Shown one piece after another: positions 34,261-45,596 of a DNA stretch of 64,000 bases. The first letter of the stretch is position 1, and every line of letters starts with the position of its first letter. The stretch lies in the NCBI GenBank assembly GCA_023512835.1, contig CM042085.1:39696324-39760323 (forward strand), read 5' to 3'. This stretch comes from Taxillus chinensis (taxonomy: Eukaryota; Streptophyta; Magnoliopsida; Santalales; Loranthaceae). The notes beneath the pieces are model-generated. The model was not told where the DNA came from. It saw nothing but the letters and a program-made list of their open reading frames with translations, and made no database searches. The position numbers and the translations under genes were made by a program.

Positions 34261-35436
34261 AAGGAGAGCTTCTGGTGGCTGCCGGAGCGTCTTACGTGGG
34301 TGGTCGGAGTCTTGCGTGGAAGTGGGAGCAGGAGGACATCCAAGGTAGGGGTTCTGTTCTTCCTAAATCCTCCTCTATTCTAGGGTTCTAGGGTAGATTA
34401 TCGATTATACCTGTTTATATATATATGTAATCCATATAGGTGTGATCTCCTATATGGATGTTGGCCTTCAATGGCGGTTTTTGATGTACTCTGGTGTTGG
34501 ATGGTGAGTGCATATTAAGTGTTCGATAAAATGCCTGTGTGAATATGTTTGTGTGAATATGCCTAGTATGTGTTTGATAATATGCCTATGTGGCTGGGTT
34601 TGTGGGTTTGTGAATGTATGCATGTTAAGTGTTTGGTAAAATACCTGTGGGACTCGCATGTCAAGTGTTTGATTTTATGCCTGATTGGCCGTGCGAACTA
34701 AGTGTTTGGTATTATGCTTGTGAAAGTGTGTATGCTACGTGTTTGGTTTAATGCCCGTATGACCTTGTATCTTTGTGTTTGTGGAACCCGGTGGCTGTGG
34801 AAGCCCGGGACTGGAACTGTTAGCCGTGTGGCTAAGCCTGAGTAGCCGTGGATATGTTAGCCCGTGTGGCTAAGCCTGAGTGGTTGTGGATATGTTAGCC
34901 CGTGTGGCTAAGCCTGAGTGGCTGTGGATATGTTAGCCTATATGGCTAAGCCTGTATGGCTGTGGTTATGTGTGTGCCGTGTGATTGTGGAATACAACCT
35001 GTTTATATCTTATTGTCACTACACTGCACCTGTACACACCCTCATGTAGACGCTAGGAGCATGGGCTTGGTTGGGGAGACATGATCCCTAGCGAGCCGTG
35101 GTTGCTCACCCCTCCCTCTGTGTTGTGTTTTCTTTCAGGAACATACAGGCGTTAGGTGGGACCCCAAGGTGGAAGACCTTATTTACTTTACTGTCTTTCA
35201 TTTATGTTATTTTGTGGGAGTTGATATAACCCAGTGGGGATGGATTGAAAAGAGGATTTTGTTGTAATAAAGACTGGTTTGGATTGTGGATTGCTTTAAT
35301 GAACATTACTTTCTTGAATGTGGTGGATGTTTAAAATGTTATATTCGGGGTTTGTATCCTGACCCCTTTGCCCTCCGTGTGGGTAAGAGGGGAGTCACGT
35401 ACCGGTTTCCTCGGGTTGGAAATCTGGGGCGTGACA
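33462..35436 (+). repeat. 3' LTR of the complete LARD element
   Basis: Starts CGTAATGACC (the expected TG changed to CG) right after the polypurine tract and ends GGGGCGTGACA before the ACAAC duplication. It has one intact palindromic motif (34092-34113) while the second is shortened by a deletion (near 34133-34142). The TATA box, (GA)n and a four-unit minisatellite (34819-34969) are present. Confidence 0.9.
34819..34969 (+). repeat. 38-bp minisatellite in 3' LTR, four units
   Basis: About 151 bp, four units. The 5' LTR of the same element has six, and the missing two units account for almost the whole 74-bp length difference between the LTRs. Confidence 0.9.
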
Positions 35437-35441
35437 ACAAC

Positions 35442-35915
35442 ATAGTTTTGATAAGTGAAACCTGTGTATCAAAACGACGTAGTTTTGATAAGTGAAACAT
35501 GTTTCAACCTTTCCGCTTCCACGTAGGACAAAATACTCATAATTCAAGTATGGCCCTTCGGAAAAAGACTATCAGCATAAAAAAATGAAGGTGACGGTGC
35601 AAAAACATGGCTACACGTGACAAAGGCCATTGTCAGATGCAACCTCCAAATGGTCTAGGATTTTGCCACTAGCTTTAGAACTTTGTCTGGAAGGCTCCCA
35701 TGCAAAAACATCACTGTACGTGACAAAGGCCATTGTCACATGCAGCCTCTAAATGCTTCCTCTTGAGCTCATCTCTTGCCTCAAGCTTGCTCATCTATAT
35801 ACAAAGTGTTCTAGCCAATGTGTATGAGAAGAAATCTCTTAAAGACCTGACAGTTTCCACCCAAAAGGCATAACTATGACTAACTCCTCACATCCAAAAA
35901 ACACGGGTCATTACA
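35442..35915 (-). repeat. 5' LTR of the coding gypsy element, right piece
   Basis: This continues the LTR broken at 26948: ATCAAAAC motifs resume across the insertion. It ends at GGGTCATTACA (35915), the inverse complement of TGTAATGACCC. Two copies of CGTGACAAAGGCCATTGTCA (near 35618 and 35720) lie in U3. Beyond 35915 the sequence is copia RNase H coding, so the element was inserted in a copia element. Confidence 0.85.
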
Positions 35916-36585
35916 CTTCATTGAGTTATAAGCATACACTGATGCAGACTAGGCAGGAAACATTGATGACAAACGTTTTACCAGTGGCTACAGTTCATAT
36001 TTGAGCTCTAAATGTGTTGCATGGTTGAGATGCAAATAGAACAGTGTGGCATGCAGCACAGCCGAAGCTGAATATGTTGCTGCACATGCTGCATGTACTT
36101 AGGTGGTATGAATGGACACTCAACCGTCAGACTTGGGAGTTAATGTGGAGTTACCTGTCAATATATGGCGTGACAACCAGAGTACTATCAACATAAGTAG
36201 GAATTCAGTTCAATACTTGAAGACCAAACATATTGACTATCGATACAACTATATCAAAGAACAAGTGGAAGAGGGAAATATGCAATTGGTGTATGTTCCA
36301 ACTCAGGAATAAACTACTAATATCCTCACCAAACCTCTATCCATCGAGCTGTTCAATAGACACAGACGCGGAATGTATGTGCAGCTCCCTCCTCACGCCT
36401 AAGGCGTTAGTTGGTTCACCCCTCTTTCATTGCAATTAGTTGGCAAAGGGGGAGAAGAATACTATGCCCATGGGGAGTATAGTGGGAGAAGTTCAGGGTG
36501 ATGCATTTTATTGGATCCTCGAAGGTTCGCCTTGAAGGTTTGCAGATTGTTCGCATATGTTGCCAACAATTCCAAAGGGGAGGAT
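35916..36585 (+). pseudogene. Ty1/copia RNase H C-terminal fragment and 3' untranslated part
   Basis: Conceptual translation gives ADWAGNIDD-like sequence, FTSGYSSYLSSKCVAW and STAEAEYVAAHAA, then VNIWRDNQSTINISRN, KTKHIDYRYNYIKEQVEEG and NILTKPLSIELFNRHR. These are the copia RNase H motifs in the right order; plant copia normally reads SSxEAEYxA, DNxSAIxLxxNPVxHxRxKHI. Frame changes and stops are present (near 36022, 36100 and 36310). The fragment begins at 35916 because the gypsy LTR interrupts it; the upstream half is not in the window. A polypurine tract (TTCCAAAGGGGAGGAT, 36570-36585) leads into the LTR. Confidence 0.8.
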
Positions 36586-37411
36586 TGTTGTTGCCATGGC
36601 CTTTTTGGTTGTCGGTGTTGTCACCGGTATGCGAAGAGTAGGCTGCAGGGTCGAAGATCTGCGCTTGGTTGGTCAACTTCATAGAGTGATCTCTTAGAGT
36701 GAGCTCATAGAGGGAGTCCACCTATGTACGTTGTTAATCTGCTTAGGGTCGAAGATCCGTAGACTCGAAGATATGTAGAGTTGAAAATCCTCAGGCTCAA
36801 AGTGACATTGACTCAAAGATACAGAGGGTCGCAAATTCGTAGATCCACAGGGTCAAAGATTCGAAGACCCAAAGTGTAGTCTGGTGAAGAGAAGTATCTC
36901 GGAGACTCGAAGACTTGCAAACCCGAAGACCCATCGGGTGTAGAGTGGTGGTGTCGTAGAGTCGAAGCAAGTAGGGTCGCAGATTGAAAGACCCGTTGCC
37001 GAGAATATAGACCCGTTGATGTGAACAGATGATTAGTCAAGTCAAGATGTAGCTGTCGCTGGCTCAAAATTGGAGACTTGTAGACTCGTAGAGTAAGAAG
37101 TCAGTTGGTCATTGATTCTAACCTGGATTCGAAGACTCAGAGCTTTCTACACTGGAGTTGGTCTGACTCGTAAGCTCGAAGGCTCTAACTTGAAGAGTCG
37201 AAGGTACAGACTCGAAGATTGTAGCATATACACTACATTGAGAATCAGTGAGGCTATGAAGCAATCATCTTTGAGGCTGTGCCTAATCGAAGAAGTGAAA
37301 CGCAGATAAGGTCGCCGTTTAAGTAAGTTATTCGAGCAACAATTCTGAGCACGCTAAGTACCAAAATATACATGTGGATGTTATCTAAGGCTGGATTAAC
37401 ATGTTTCAACA
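36586..37411 (+). repeat. 3' LTR of the Ty1/copia fragment
   Basis: It begins TGTTGTTGCC after a polypurine tract and ends TTTCAACA, so the ends form a short TGTTG/CAACA inverted repeat. Length is 826 bp. The part 36660-37220 is made of irregular short phrases such as AGACTCGAAGA, GGTCGAAGATC and TAGACTCGTAGAG. The right border is supported by the end motif only, since the other LTR is absent. Confidence 0.65.
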
Positions 37412-38540
37412 ATGGAGATCAGAAAGACATCCCGACACACACGTAGGTGTGTTGAATATCATCCTTTTCTTTCTCTAAGGTGTTCAACATTAAAGCAAAC
37501 ATAGGTGAAAATGGTTTTCCCTTATGGTAGATAAATAGAAAGGTTGATGTTCGGTATTTAAAATGCAAGTACGCTGATGGTACAAGTTTGTCTTTGTTTT
37601 CAAAATTATTTTTTTATTTTCAAAAATAAAATTCATAATTTAAAACTATTTGACATACTTGTTTTTTTGAATAAAATATCACATTATTTAAATCATAGTT
37701 TAAATAAAATAATTATTTTCAAAACAAATTTTTAACTGTCTTTTATTTTAAAATTTAAACTCACTTTGACAAGACACCCAAATTACTTTTTTTCTTATTA
37801 TTTTTCTCTCGTGTATTTTATTACAACTCATTATATTTTATTTTTTCTTAATTTTTATAAGATTCAATTTAAAAAATATATATACTTTTAAAATATATTC
37901 TATAGAATTTGTTATTAAAATTCAAAACTCAAATTCTAATTTTAATAAAAAATTTAAATCACAAAACTAAAAAATGCATAACAACCAAAAAGTAGACATG
38001 AGTTAACTGGATGGAAAGAAAAAGCCACACCATGTAGCTTTTTCATTTTAAGTTATTTTGTTATTATTTGTTTAAAAAATTAACTGTTACATTATATATT
38101 CATATACTACATGTCACAGTTAAATTTTATACAAATATAATTACATAAAATAAATAAATAAATTTATTCAGTATTTTTATTTATTTATCTTTTTCAGCAA
38201 AACAACTAAAAACATGCATTTTTTAAATTGTAAAGTAAAGGCCTACAACAAAACAAAACCAAAAACAAAAAAAAAACTACCTGTGAAATAAAGGCCTACA
38301 ACAAAACAAAACCAAAAACATATGGCCAATTGTAAATCGTTGCAAATTTACAAACAAATATATCTAATATTTAAAATTACGACTTGCAACTAAATAGGTA
38401 CGCAGAATTGCGATTTAATATTTCAATCAATAGAAGAAAATACTGAAGATTCAACTCACACCTATGGCGCTCTTTCATTCCTGAAATTTCTCCTCAAAAA
38501 CTCTCACGTTCCTTAAATTTATCCAAATCAAACGAGAAAT
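37412..38540. other. AT-rich downstream spacer of the PPR gene
   Basis: No gene seen. 37560-38200 is strongly AT-rich. A direct repeat of about 30 bp built on AAAGGCCTACAACAAAACA occurs at 38236 and 38287. The part nearest 38540 would hold the PPR 3' untranslated region and poly(A) signals on the minus strand. Confidence 0.5.
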
Positions 38541-40130
38541 TCATAAATTGTTTATCGCTTCTTCGATCGAGCTACAACCAACCTCTTTCCTCACCCCGCT
38601 ATCATCCATCAGCTTCCTCACCTCCTCGGCTCCACCCCACTCTCCTCGCGAAGCATATAAGTTAGAAAGTAACACATAGTCACCGCTCTCATCTCGTCTC
38701 AGTCTAAGCAAGCTCTCATTAGCACGCCTCCCGAGCTGAATGTTCCCGTAAGTCCTACTTGCCCCAAGCAGACTTCTCCAAATAGTAGCATTCGGCTCGA
38801 TATGCATTTTATCGACAATCTCAAAGGCTTCATTCAGTAGCCCAGCTCGACCCAACATGTCCACCATACAACCATAATGCCTTATGTTTGGCTCGATATT
38901 AAACTCATGAGTCATAAGGTTGAAGTATTGACGACCATCTTCGACCTTGCCAGCATGGCCACATGCCACAATCACTCCCACAAAAGTGATCTCGTCCGGC
39001 CGTAGTTTCCTGCCTAGCATCTCGAGAAACAGGCCAATGGATTCCTCGGCATGGCCATGGACAGCCAAACCCCCTATGATAGTATTCCATGTAGACACAT
39101 CTTTCTCTTTCATTCCCCTGAACACCTTGAGCGCATCTTCAATGCTCCCACACTTGGCATACATGTCAACAAGGGCATTTCCTAGCAAGATGCTTAAATC
39201 CCCAGGTGAACTTATCATTTCCATTAAGGCAGAATGTACCTTCTGCCCATACTCCAACTCCCCCATATCCGCACAAGCAGACAATAGGCTCAACATGGTG
39301 ACCTCATCAGGCCGCTCACCAGCACATCTCATCTCCTCAAACATCTGAAGCGCTTGTCGGTTGGGTCCCGCAAGCACATACCCAGAAATCATTGCGTTCC
39401 AAGTCACTGCATCTCTCTTTGGCACAAGATCGAACAGTTTCCTGGCACTCCGCATCTCCCCATTCTTGGCGTAGGCCGTGATCATAACATTCCAGGAAAC
39501 CAAGTCTCTATCAGGCATTTCGTCGAATAGCTGCTGGGCAGCTTTCAAATCACCCCGTTTCGCATACCCAGAGGTCAACGCCGACCATGCGACGACATCC
39601 AGCTTCGCGGAGCCATTAAAAAGCGACCTGGTCGCAGCCCTTATGTCCCCACAATTGGCGTGAAAATAAATCAATGAGTTTCGAACGAAAGTAGTGGATT
39701 CAAGCCCGAACTTGACGACCCTCCCATGAACACCGAAACCCATGTTGACCAAATTCATCCTAGCGCAGGCCTTGAGGACGAAAGGGAAAGTGTAGCTATC
39801 GGGCCACAAGCACCTCTCCATCCGGGAGTAGAGAACGATGGCATTGAAAGGCTTGGGGCTCAGGGCCGAGCCTCGGATCATGGAGTTCCACATGAAGAGG
39901 TCTGGTTCGGTAATATGGTCGAACAGTTGGTGGGCGTAGTGGATGGCGCCGGGGATGGAGACGGCAGCGGCGTAAATGAGCTCCCTGAGGGCTGAGGGGC
40001 TGGAATTGAAGCCGCGGATGAGCATGGAGGCGTGGACTTGTTTCAGGGCCTGGAGGGAAGTGCACTGCCGCCATAGGCTCGATCTCTGGTGGCGGCGGGA
40101 ACTCTTGTCCGTTGCTTTCTTTCTGATCAT
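38541..40130 (-). CDS. E-type PLS pentatricopeptide repeat protein (At5g15300-like)
   Basis: A single uninterrupted 529-residue frame. PPR proteins bind organellar transcripts one base per repeat and act in RNA editing, splicing or stability; PLS/E proteins are mostly C-to-U editing factors in mitochondria or plastids (family knowledge). Repeats run across almost the whole protein, e.g. VVAWSALTSGYAKRGDLKAA, LVSWNVMITAYAKNGEMRSA, AVTWNAMISGYVLAGPNRQA and LGNALVDMYAKCGSIEDALK. The C-terminus has the E motif (IWRSLLGASRTYGN, GDYVLLSNLYASRGEWGGAE) and no DYW deaminase domain, so it would need a partner deaminase if it edits. The N-terminus is rich in Arg, Lys and Ser, plausible as a targeting peptide. 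The frame extends 29 codons upstream, but I chose the inner Met at 40130 because MIRKK aligns with the start I recall for Arabidopsis At5g15300. No stops or frameshifts: it looks functional. Confidence 0.93.
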   Translation of the reverse strand: MIRKKATDKSSRRHQRSSLWRQCTSLQALKQVHASMLIRGFNSSPSALRELIYAAAVSIPGAIHYAHQLFDHITEPDLFMWNSMIRGSALSPKPFNAIVLYSRMERCLWPDSYTFPFVLKACARMNLVNMGFGVHGRVVKFGLESTTFVRNSLIYFHANCGDIRAATRSLFNGSAKLDVVAWSALTSGYAKRGDLKAAQQLFDEMPDRDLVSWNVMITAYAKNGEMRSARKLFDLVPKRDAVTWNAMISGYVLAGPNRQALQMFEEMRCAGERPDEVTMLSLLSACADMGELEYGQKVHSALMEMISSPGDLSILLGNALVDMYAKCGSIEDALKVFRGMKEKDVSTWNTIIGGLAVHGHAEESIGLFLEMLGRKLRPDEITFVGVIVACGHAGKVEDGRQYFNLMTHEFNIEPNIRHYGCMVDMLGRAGLLNEAFEIVDKMHIEPNATIWRSLLGASRTYGNIQLGRRANESLLRLRRDESGDYVLLSNLYASRGEWGGAEEVRKLMDDSGVRKEVGCSSIEEAINNL

Positions 40131-42107
40131 CTCACATTTTCCATTCTTGTTTTTAGTCGGTGTTCGTGTCCAAATGTGTGAGTAAACAACACACCACGTA
40201 ATACTTCGATTATACAATAATAAATGGTAATTAAAAAAAAACGAGTTTGGTTGGGGCAGACCGTCTATTTTGGAATGGATGGCTGCAATGTAAGAAACTT
40301 TTATAAAAATATATTTTTAAAAATGATGAATATTTAATTATACAAAAGCGTATTACGAGGAAAACTTAATTATACCAAACCTATATGGATGCTCCGATGA
40401 AAAAAAAGGTTGTCAAATCTTTAAAAGCAAGATATTCATAAAAATGGCATTGCATCTAACTATCGAGCGATAAAAAAAAAGTTGGAAACAATTAGCTCCA
40501 TCCTATTAAATAATAATAATTTTTTATTGAATAAATAATTTATATCAATTAAATTTCTAATTTGAAACTATGTTAACAATTAAAATAAGACATTAATCGA
40601 AAAATAAAATAGTATAAATATATAGGAGTGATACAAATCTAGGACTATGACCGTGGCCTAATACACTTTTCTACTGTTAAAAGATTGGCCCTACTTGACT
40701 CAATATAATGATGGGTCAAAGACAAATCTCATGGGATCATGCTCTACTAATTATAAAGTATCAAATTAACGTAAAAATAAAATTAAATGAAATTAATTTA
40801 TTACTTTACACATGACTAATATATAATATTATGAATAAAGTTTTTTTTTTGTGAGAAATTATAAAACTATCCATAAAATTAATACGTCATCATCTTCGTT
40901 TTCCCACTCGCTCACTCTCATGTCCCCATCAAACCCCGACCATCGTCATCGATTATTCCCCCACCTGCATGAGCTAGTTGTCATCGTCGTCAACCATTCC
41001 CCCGCCCACCTGGATCATCTTCGTTGCCGTCCTCCCGCTCACCTACATCATCGTTGTCATCACCTGATTTCTTCTAGAGGAAAATCCACTTTCGAGGTTG
41101 TAATTTCCTTAACCTTCATCCGAATGGTGATGAAATAAACAATCGCCACCAACTGTTTTTAGGGATATAGTTGGTCACCTGAAAAAAATGATCTATGTCG
41201 TTGGAGCTAGGTTCAGGAATTAATTACATGTGGAGAAGGATTAGCTCCCCTACAATACTTTTTCGATACTTATCTTAGGAGTTTAGAAATTTTTAACTTA
41301 TTTTAACCACTTACTGAAATTTGATTATTCTAAAGTAATGTTAAATTTTTCTATTGACTTATTTTAGTTCTATTCTTTTTGTTTCTCTAAGTTAAATTTG
41401 AAATTAAACTTAATTTATCCTAAGCGACTAAAGGAAGTTCTAGTGGTTTTGATTTTTATTTTTATTTATCTAAATTCTTTATTAAAGTTAAAAATTAAGT
41501 CTCGTTTGCTTAAGAGTCTTAAAGAAATCCTAAGATCTGAACCATTTTAAATTCTTTGTTTAAGCCAAATCTAATTTTCCGAAAAAGCTTAAGGAATTAT
41601 TCTAATGGAAAGAGAGAAAAAAAATTAAAGGATAAATCAAAGTAATGAAAACTCTAAAAAAAGAAAACAACTTGACATTTTTATTTATTTATTTATTTTA
41701 TTTTCGAAAGAGCCTCCTTTTTATTCTAAAAAACATTTCTCGTTTATCTTAGGAATTAAGCCGTTTGAATGGTTTGAAAAAAATCCAAGGAATCTTTTTT
41801 TTTTCTCTTTTTTTTTTGTTAATGTTTTTTTTATTTGTTTTTTTGTTTTTTTTTTCGAAAAACGAGGTTGGCTTTAAAGAAGAAAAAACATTTTTTATTT
41901 TATTTTTAAAAGACATTTTAAAAAGATTTTTAACAAAGATATATCAAAAAATCACGAATAAAAGTATTTGTGTGTAAAAATGACATCTACAAAAATTTTC
42001 TCTTTTTTTCTCGCTTCTCTCTATCTTTCTTTTTCTATTTTACAATGTACTTTGTTTACAAATTACAAATATTGGGTAGGAAGCCCATAATTACATGATC
42101 ACCAATG
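40131..42107. other. AT-rich upstream spacer of the PPR gene
   Basis: No gene seen. The promoter of the PPR gene should lie in the first few hundred bases (minus strand); an AT-rich stretch at 40300-40325 (TATAAAAATATATTTTTA) may hold a TATA element. A frame at 40851-41138 is low complexity (Ser/His from CATCGTCATC-like repeats) and is not called. 41580-42010 has long A and T runs. Confidence 0.5.
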
Positions 42108-43861
42108 CTCCAAAGTAGGGGTGTTACCTGCCATAGCGGGGGTGGGATCTACTTATTACCGTATCCCACCCCCGCCTAGGCGGGTAATAAAATTTTAAAA
42201 TCGTACCCCGCCTCATGTGTAGGCGGGGCGGGGTATCCCGTCCTATGGCGGGGTAAGCGGGGGGAGGCTTCATCCGCCCGCACCCCACTACCATCTTTTA
42301 TTGATTTCTCTTTTAAGACAATCTTGCCTTTTAGAGGCTCCACGAAGCAGTTGATAGGAGTAATTCGGGTCCTATCGGGGTGAAATCAACTTATTACCGT
42401 CTTTTGTTCTCGCTTAGGCAGTAGATTAAATTTTAAGATTGTATCACGTTCTATATATAGGTGTAACACGATATACCGTTCTTTAATGTGTCTGCGAATG
42501 AGATTCGATTTGCCCGTATCTTATTATCGCTTTTTATTGGATCTGTCCATATCAATAATTTTGGCTTAAATCAAATTTCTACATCATTTTTAACTTAAAA
42601 ATCATTACAAATAATTTAATTTTATAATAATAAATATCATTCAAAAATATTAAAAATCATAAATAATAGTTAAATAATAATATTTAAAATATTATAAAAT
42701 TATAAATAAAAATTATTAAAATTAGGCGGGGCGGGGGTGGGACAGGGTACCCCGCTACCTATTCCGTAACGCCCCCAAATTTGAACCTCCAAACCGGGTG
42801 CGTTAGCGGAAATTAAATATACAAATTTTATATATATTTCAAACTATTACTTATTTAATCAAAAAAAACATTCATTATTACAAATTTCAATCCAAGATCT
42901 TTAAGGTTTAGGGGTTTAGAGACTAGGTGTCCATAACCCATTATTACATAACAAAGCACACGAGCAAACAACTTAATAAATCTTTAAAGTTTCACACAAC
43001 TTTATTTCCAAGCACTTCTCGACTCCTTATCCTAATTTCTCCATCCCTTAATTTCCTGGGGTTGGACAAGAAATCATAAAAAGGGTGAGCTCAAATAGCC
43101 CAGTAAGGGTAAACATAAGTGGGTAAGGAAAATCATGAAGATATCGAACATAGGAAATACCATATAATATTTGCACATCATACATGATCAACATTTCACA
43201 AGGAAATCATAACATGGAAGATTATGTTTAGACATCGTATCATAACATCATGATCTAGGTTAACTACCCAAGATACCGTATCATAACATAACACATTATC
43301 AATCTGGATTGACACTCTCCGGTGATGTTCTTTACCCAATGCATTAGAGGTCTTTCTGGAACCACCCATCATAAACTTACTTTGTCCAAACATAAGAGGT
43401 TATAACAACTTTAACATACATAACATGAGGCATCACATAGAATTTCAATAAAACATTCAAAGTTAATAAGGATAACCACGAATATCAAAATGGTTATCTA
43501 CCCCAATCAATAGCATAGATTACCAAGAGAGAGATTAAAAAGAGACTAATCTAATCTTCTCAACAATAAAATGGAATTAGAAGAATAAGAAACATAAAAC
43601 TCTTACAATAATAATTCCAAACAAGATAAAGAGGAAGAGAAAGGTCCCTTGCAATAATAATGAAATATAGATTATAATGAAAAAAAGAAAAGGGGGATGA
43701 GAAAAACCCTTACGAAATATAGACTATAATGAAAAAGAAAAAGAGGGATGAGAAAAGCCCTTACAATCGCTTGTCGTTCTCCGCATTCTAAACCTTAAAA
43801 ATATCAAAACACTAAATTAGCATTAATGCTTGAAAAGTTCAATATCACGCATATCTCCTTT

Positions 43862-43893
<32 letters not shown>

Positions 43894-44404
43894 CATACTT
43901 TAACTTATATCTTTTAATAGGCATACCGTGCTTGTGGGGTTGAATATTAATTTGGGTTCCCACTTCTATTGCTGTTCCATATCCTATTTCGATCCCATGC
44001 ATCATAAGCCTTGAGTTGTGCACTAACTAGGTTATATGCCTTGAGAGTTTTTGAATAAGATTTACTTCTTGTATTGGGTGAACGGAAAAGACGTTCGATA
44101 AGCTTATTTTTCCTACGTGTCTTCCACCTTAACCATGAGGGGATATTAGACACGGGTCTAAAGGGACGATCAGGAGGAGATAAGGATGGGGATAGGCTGT
44201 GAGGTTGAAGCATTAACAATTGGGGTTGCGAAGAAGAAGGGCAATTGTCGGGGGAATTCATTTTTGAAAGTCGTTCCTTACGATCTTCCGCTATCTAGAA
44301 CCTTAAAAATAAAAATAAAAACATAATTTAATATTCTCATCTTTTCACTTGAATTATAGAATGACAACGCTATGATAAAATACTATAATTTAAAATAATT
44401 ACAC

Positions 44405-44530
44405 AGGTATGTATATGAGGTGGCAAGGCCAACCATGTATATATATACGAGGTGGTACAACTAATCATATAAATAACATATGTAAGGTGGTAAAACCAAC
44501 CATGAATATAGTATATATGAGGTGGTAAAA
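44405..44530. repeat. Degenerate 32-36-bp tandem repeat in the solo LTR
   Basis: Four imperfect units around GAGGTGGTAAAACCAACCAT separated by AT-rich ends. It lies downstream of the LTR TATA box, a position like that of the 38-bp minisatellite in LARD LTRs. A separate about 53-bp tandem duplication lies at 43660-43765. Confidence 0.75.
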
Positions 44531-45596
44531 CCAACCATATAGATCTACATAATAAATAAGAAGCGACTTCAAAATTTCAAAATCTTAAGTATTACCTTTC
44601 GTAGAACTTCGACGCTTGGTAAGTACCAAAAGCAAAAGAGGATTCGAGTAGAGTATTTGGGGTGTTAAGAGGGCTTAAGGGAGTCTTTTTTTAGAGGGAA
44701 TTTCGTGGTGTGGCTTGAGGGATTTGTGCTTAAGAGGAGAGGCAAGACACTCCTTATATAGGCAAGGATGGTAGGTGTAATAGTGTGAAAAATAGTATAC
44801 AAATTTGACTTTGGCATTAAATTAAATTATTTAAAATATATATAATACTTTATTTTCTTCATATTATCTCTTATTAAAAACGTGGTTATCTCCTCCTACC
44901 ATTAAAAAATGTTTTAAGACTTTTAAACCTAGAAGGTTCCTTTGGCATCAAAAGTCCACATTGGTGTACTCCCTACTAATTCAATTATAACGTTTTTAAT
45001 TTTGTAGTTTTTGACAAATGGCCAATTGTATTGCATTACTAACTCAAATATCTACAAATGGGTATCAATTTTATAATTTTTAAATATGTATAACAAAAGT
45101 TATTGAATTTTAAAGTCATACTAAAATGTTTACCCGTTCATACTGAACCTATGTGTAGTATTTTAAATTCTGGAATTGATTGGATTCATATTAAATTCTG
45201 AAATTTCTACACGTTTTAGCTAAGTCATAAATGAACAAATGGGCTTTGGTTTCATGTCAATTGGATCTGTATAATTCAAGTTATGGATTTTTGAATGGGA
45301 CCTCCAGAATCTGCCTCATTCAAATTTTTGGGCCTTACCTATGTTTTATACTTTTGGTAAAGTTAAGGCTTGTAATACTTACTTACCCATAGTAATTTGG
45401 CTTAAGAAACTAAATGACATAATATATAGCATCTAAACTTTTCATGACATATAAGAAATTATTATTATTATTTTTATAACGTATTTAATATTTATGCGGA
45501 TAAAATAATATAATTGCATAATCAATAAACAATAAAGTAAGATAACATTATAGCATAAAATATTATAATCCTAAACATAAACATTAATATCATATT

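Larger units (their letters stand above)
26949..35436 (+). mobile_element. Complete LARD-like gypsy element with target duplication
   Basis: 8488 bp, flanked by a perfect 5-bp duplication ACAAC (26944-26948 and 35437-35441). It has a 5' LTR (2049 bp), primer site, 4464-bp interior, polypurine tract and 3' LTR (1975 bp). The interior lacks protease, RT, RNase H and integrase; only zinc-knuckle remnants are recognisable. It must have moved with proteins from another element. Comparing the first about 305 bp of the two LTRs by eye gives about 11 substitutions, so the insertion is not very recent. Most of the LTR length difference (74 bp) is a two-unit difference in the minisatellite. It is the reference copy for the family in this window. 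Confidence 0.9.

Noticed and set aside
11445..34391. Reading frames rich in alternating Arg-Glu or Leu-Ser (11445-11704, 26584-26985, 27630-27875, 34140-34391)
   Set aside because: They translate the (GA)n or (CT)n microsatellite in the LTR leader and have no conserved flanks.
38947..40185. Plus-strand frames opposite the PPR gene (38947-39348, 39726-39995, 39976-40185)
   Set aside because: Antisense shadows of the PPR coding sequence.
40851..41138. 95-codon frame near the PPR gene
   Set aside because: Low-complexity Ser/His/Pro content from CATCGTCATC-like repeats, no recognisable domain.
42150..42300. GC-rich block as a CpG-island promoter
   Set aside because: It is the subterminal part of the hAT element, matched by a similar block at 46170-46317.
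43947..44261. 104-codon minus-strand frame in the solo LTR as a gene
   Set aside because: Low-complexity Ser/Pro start and no recognised motif; mentioned only within the LTR entry.
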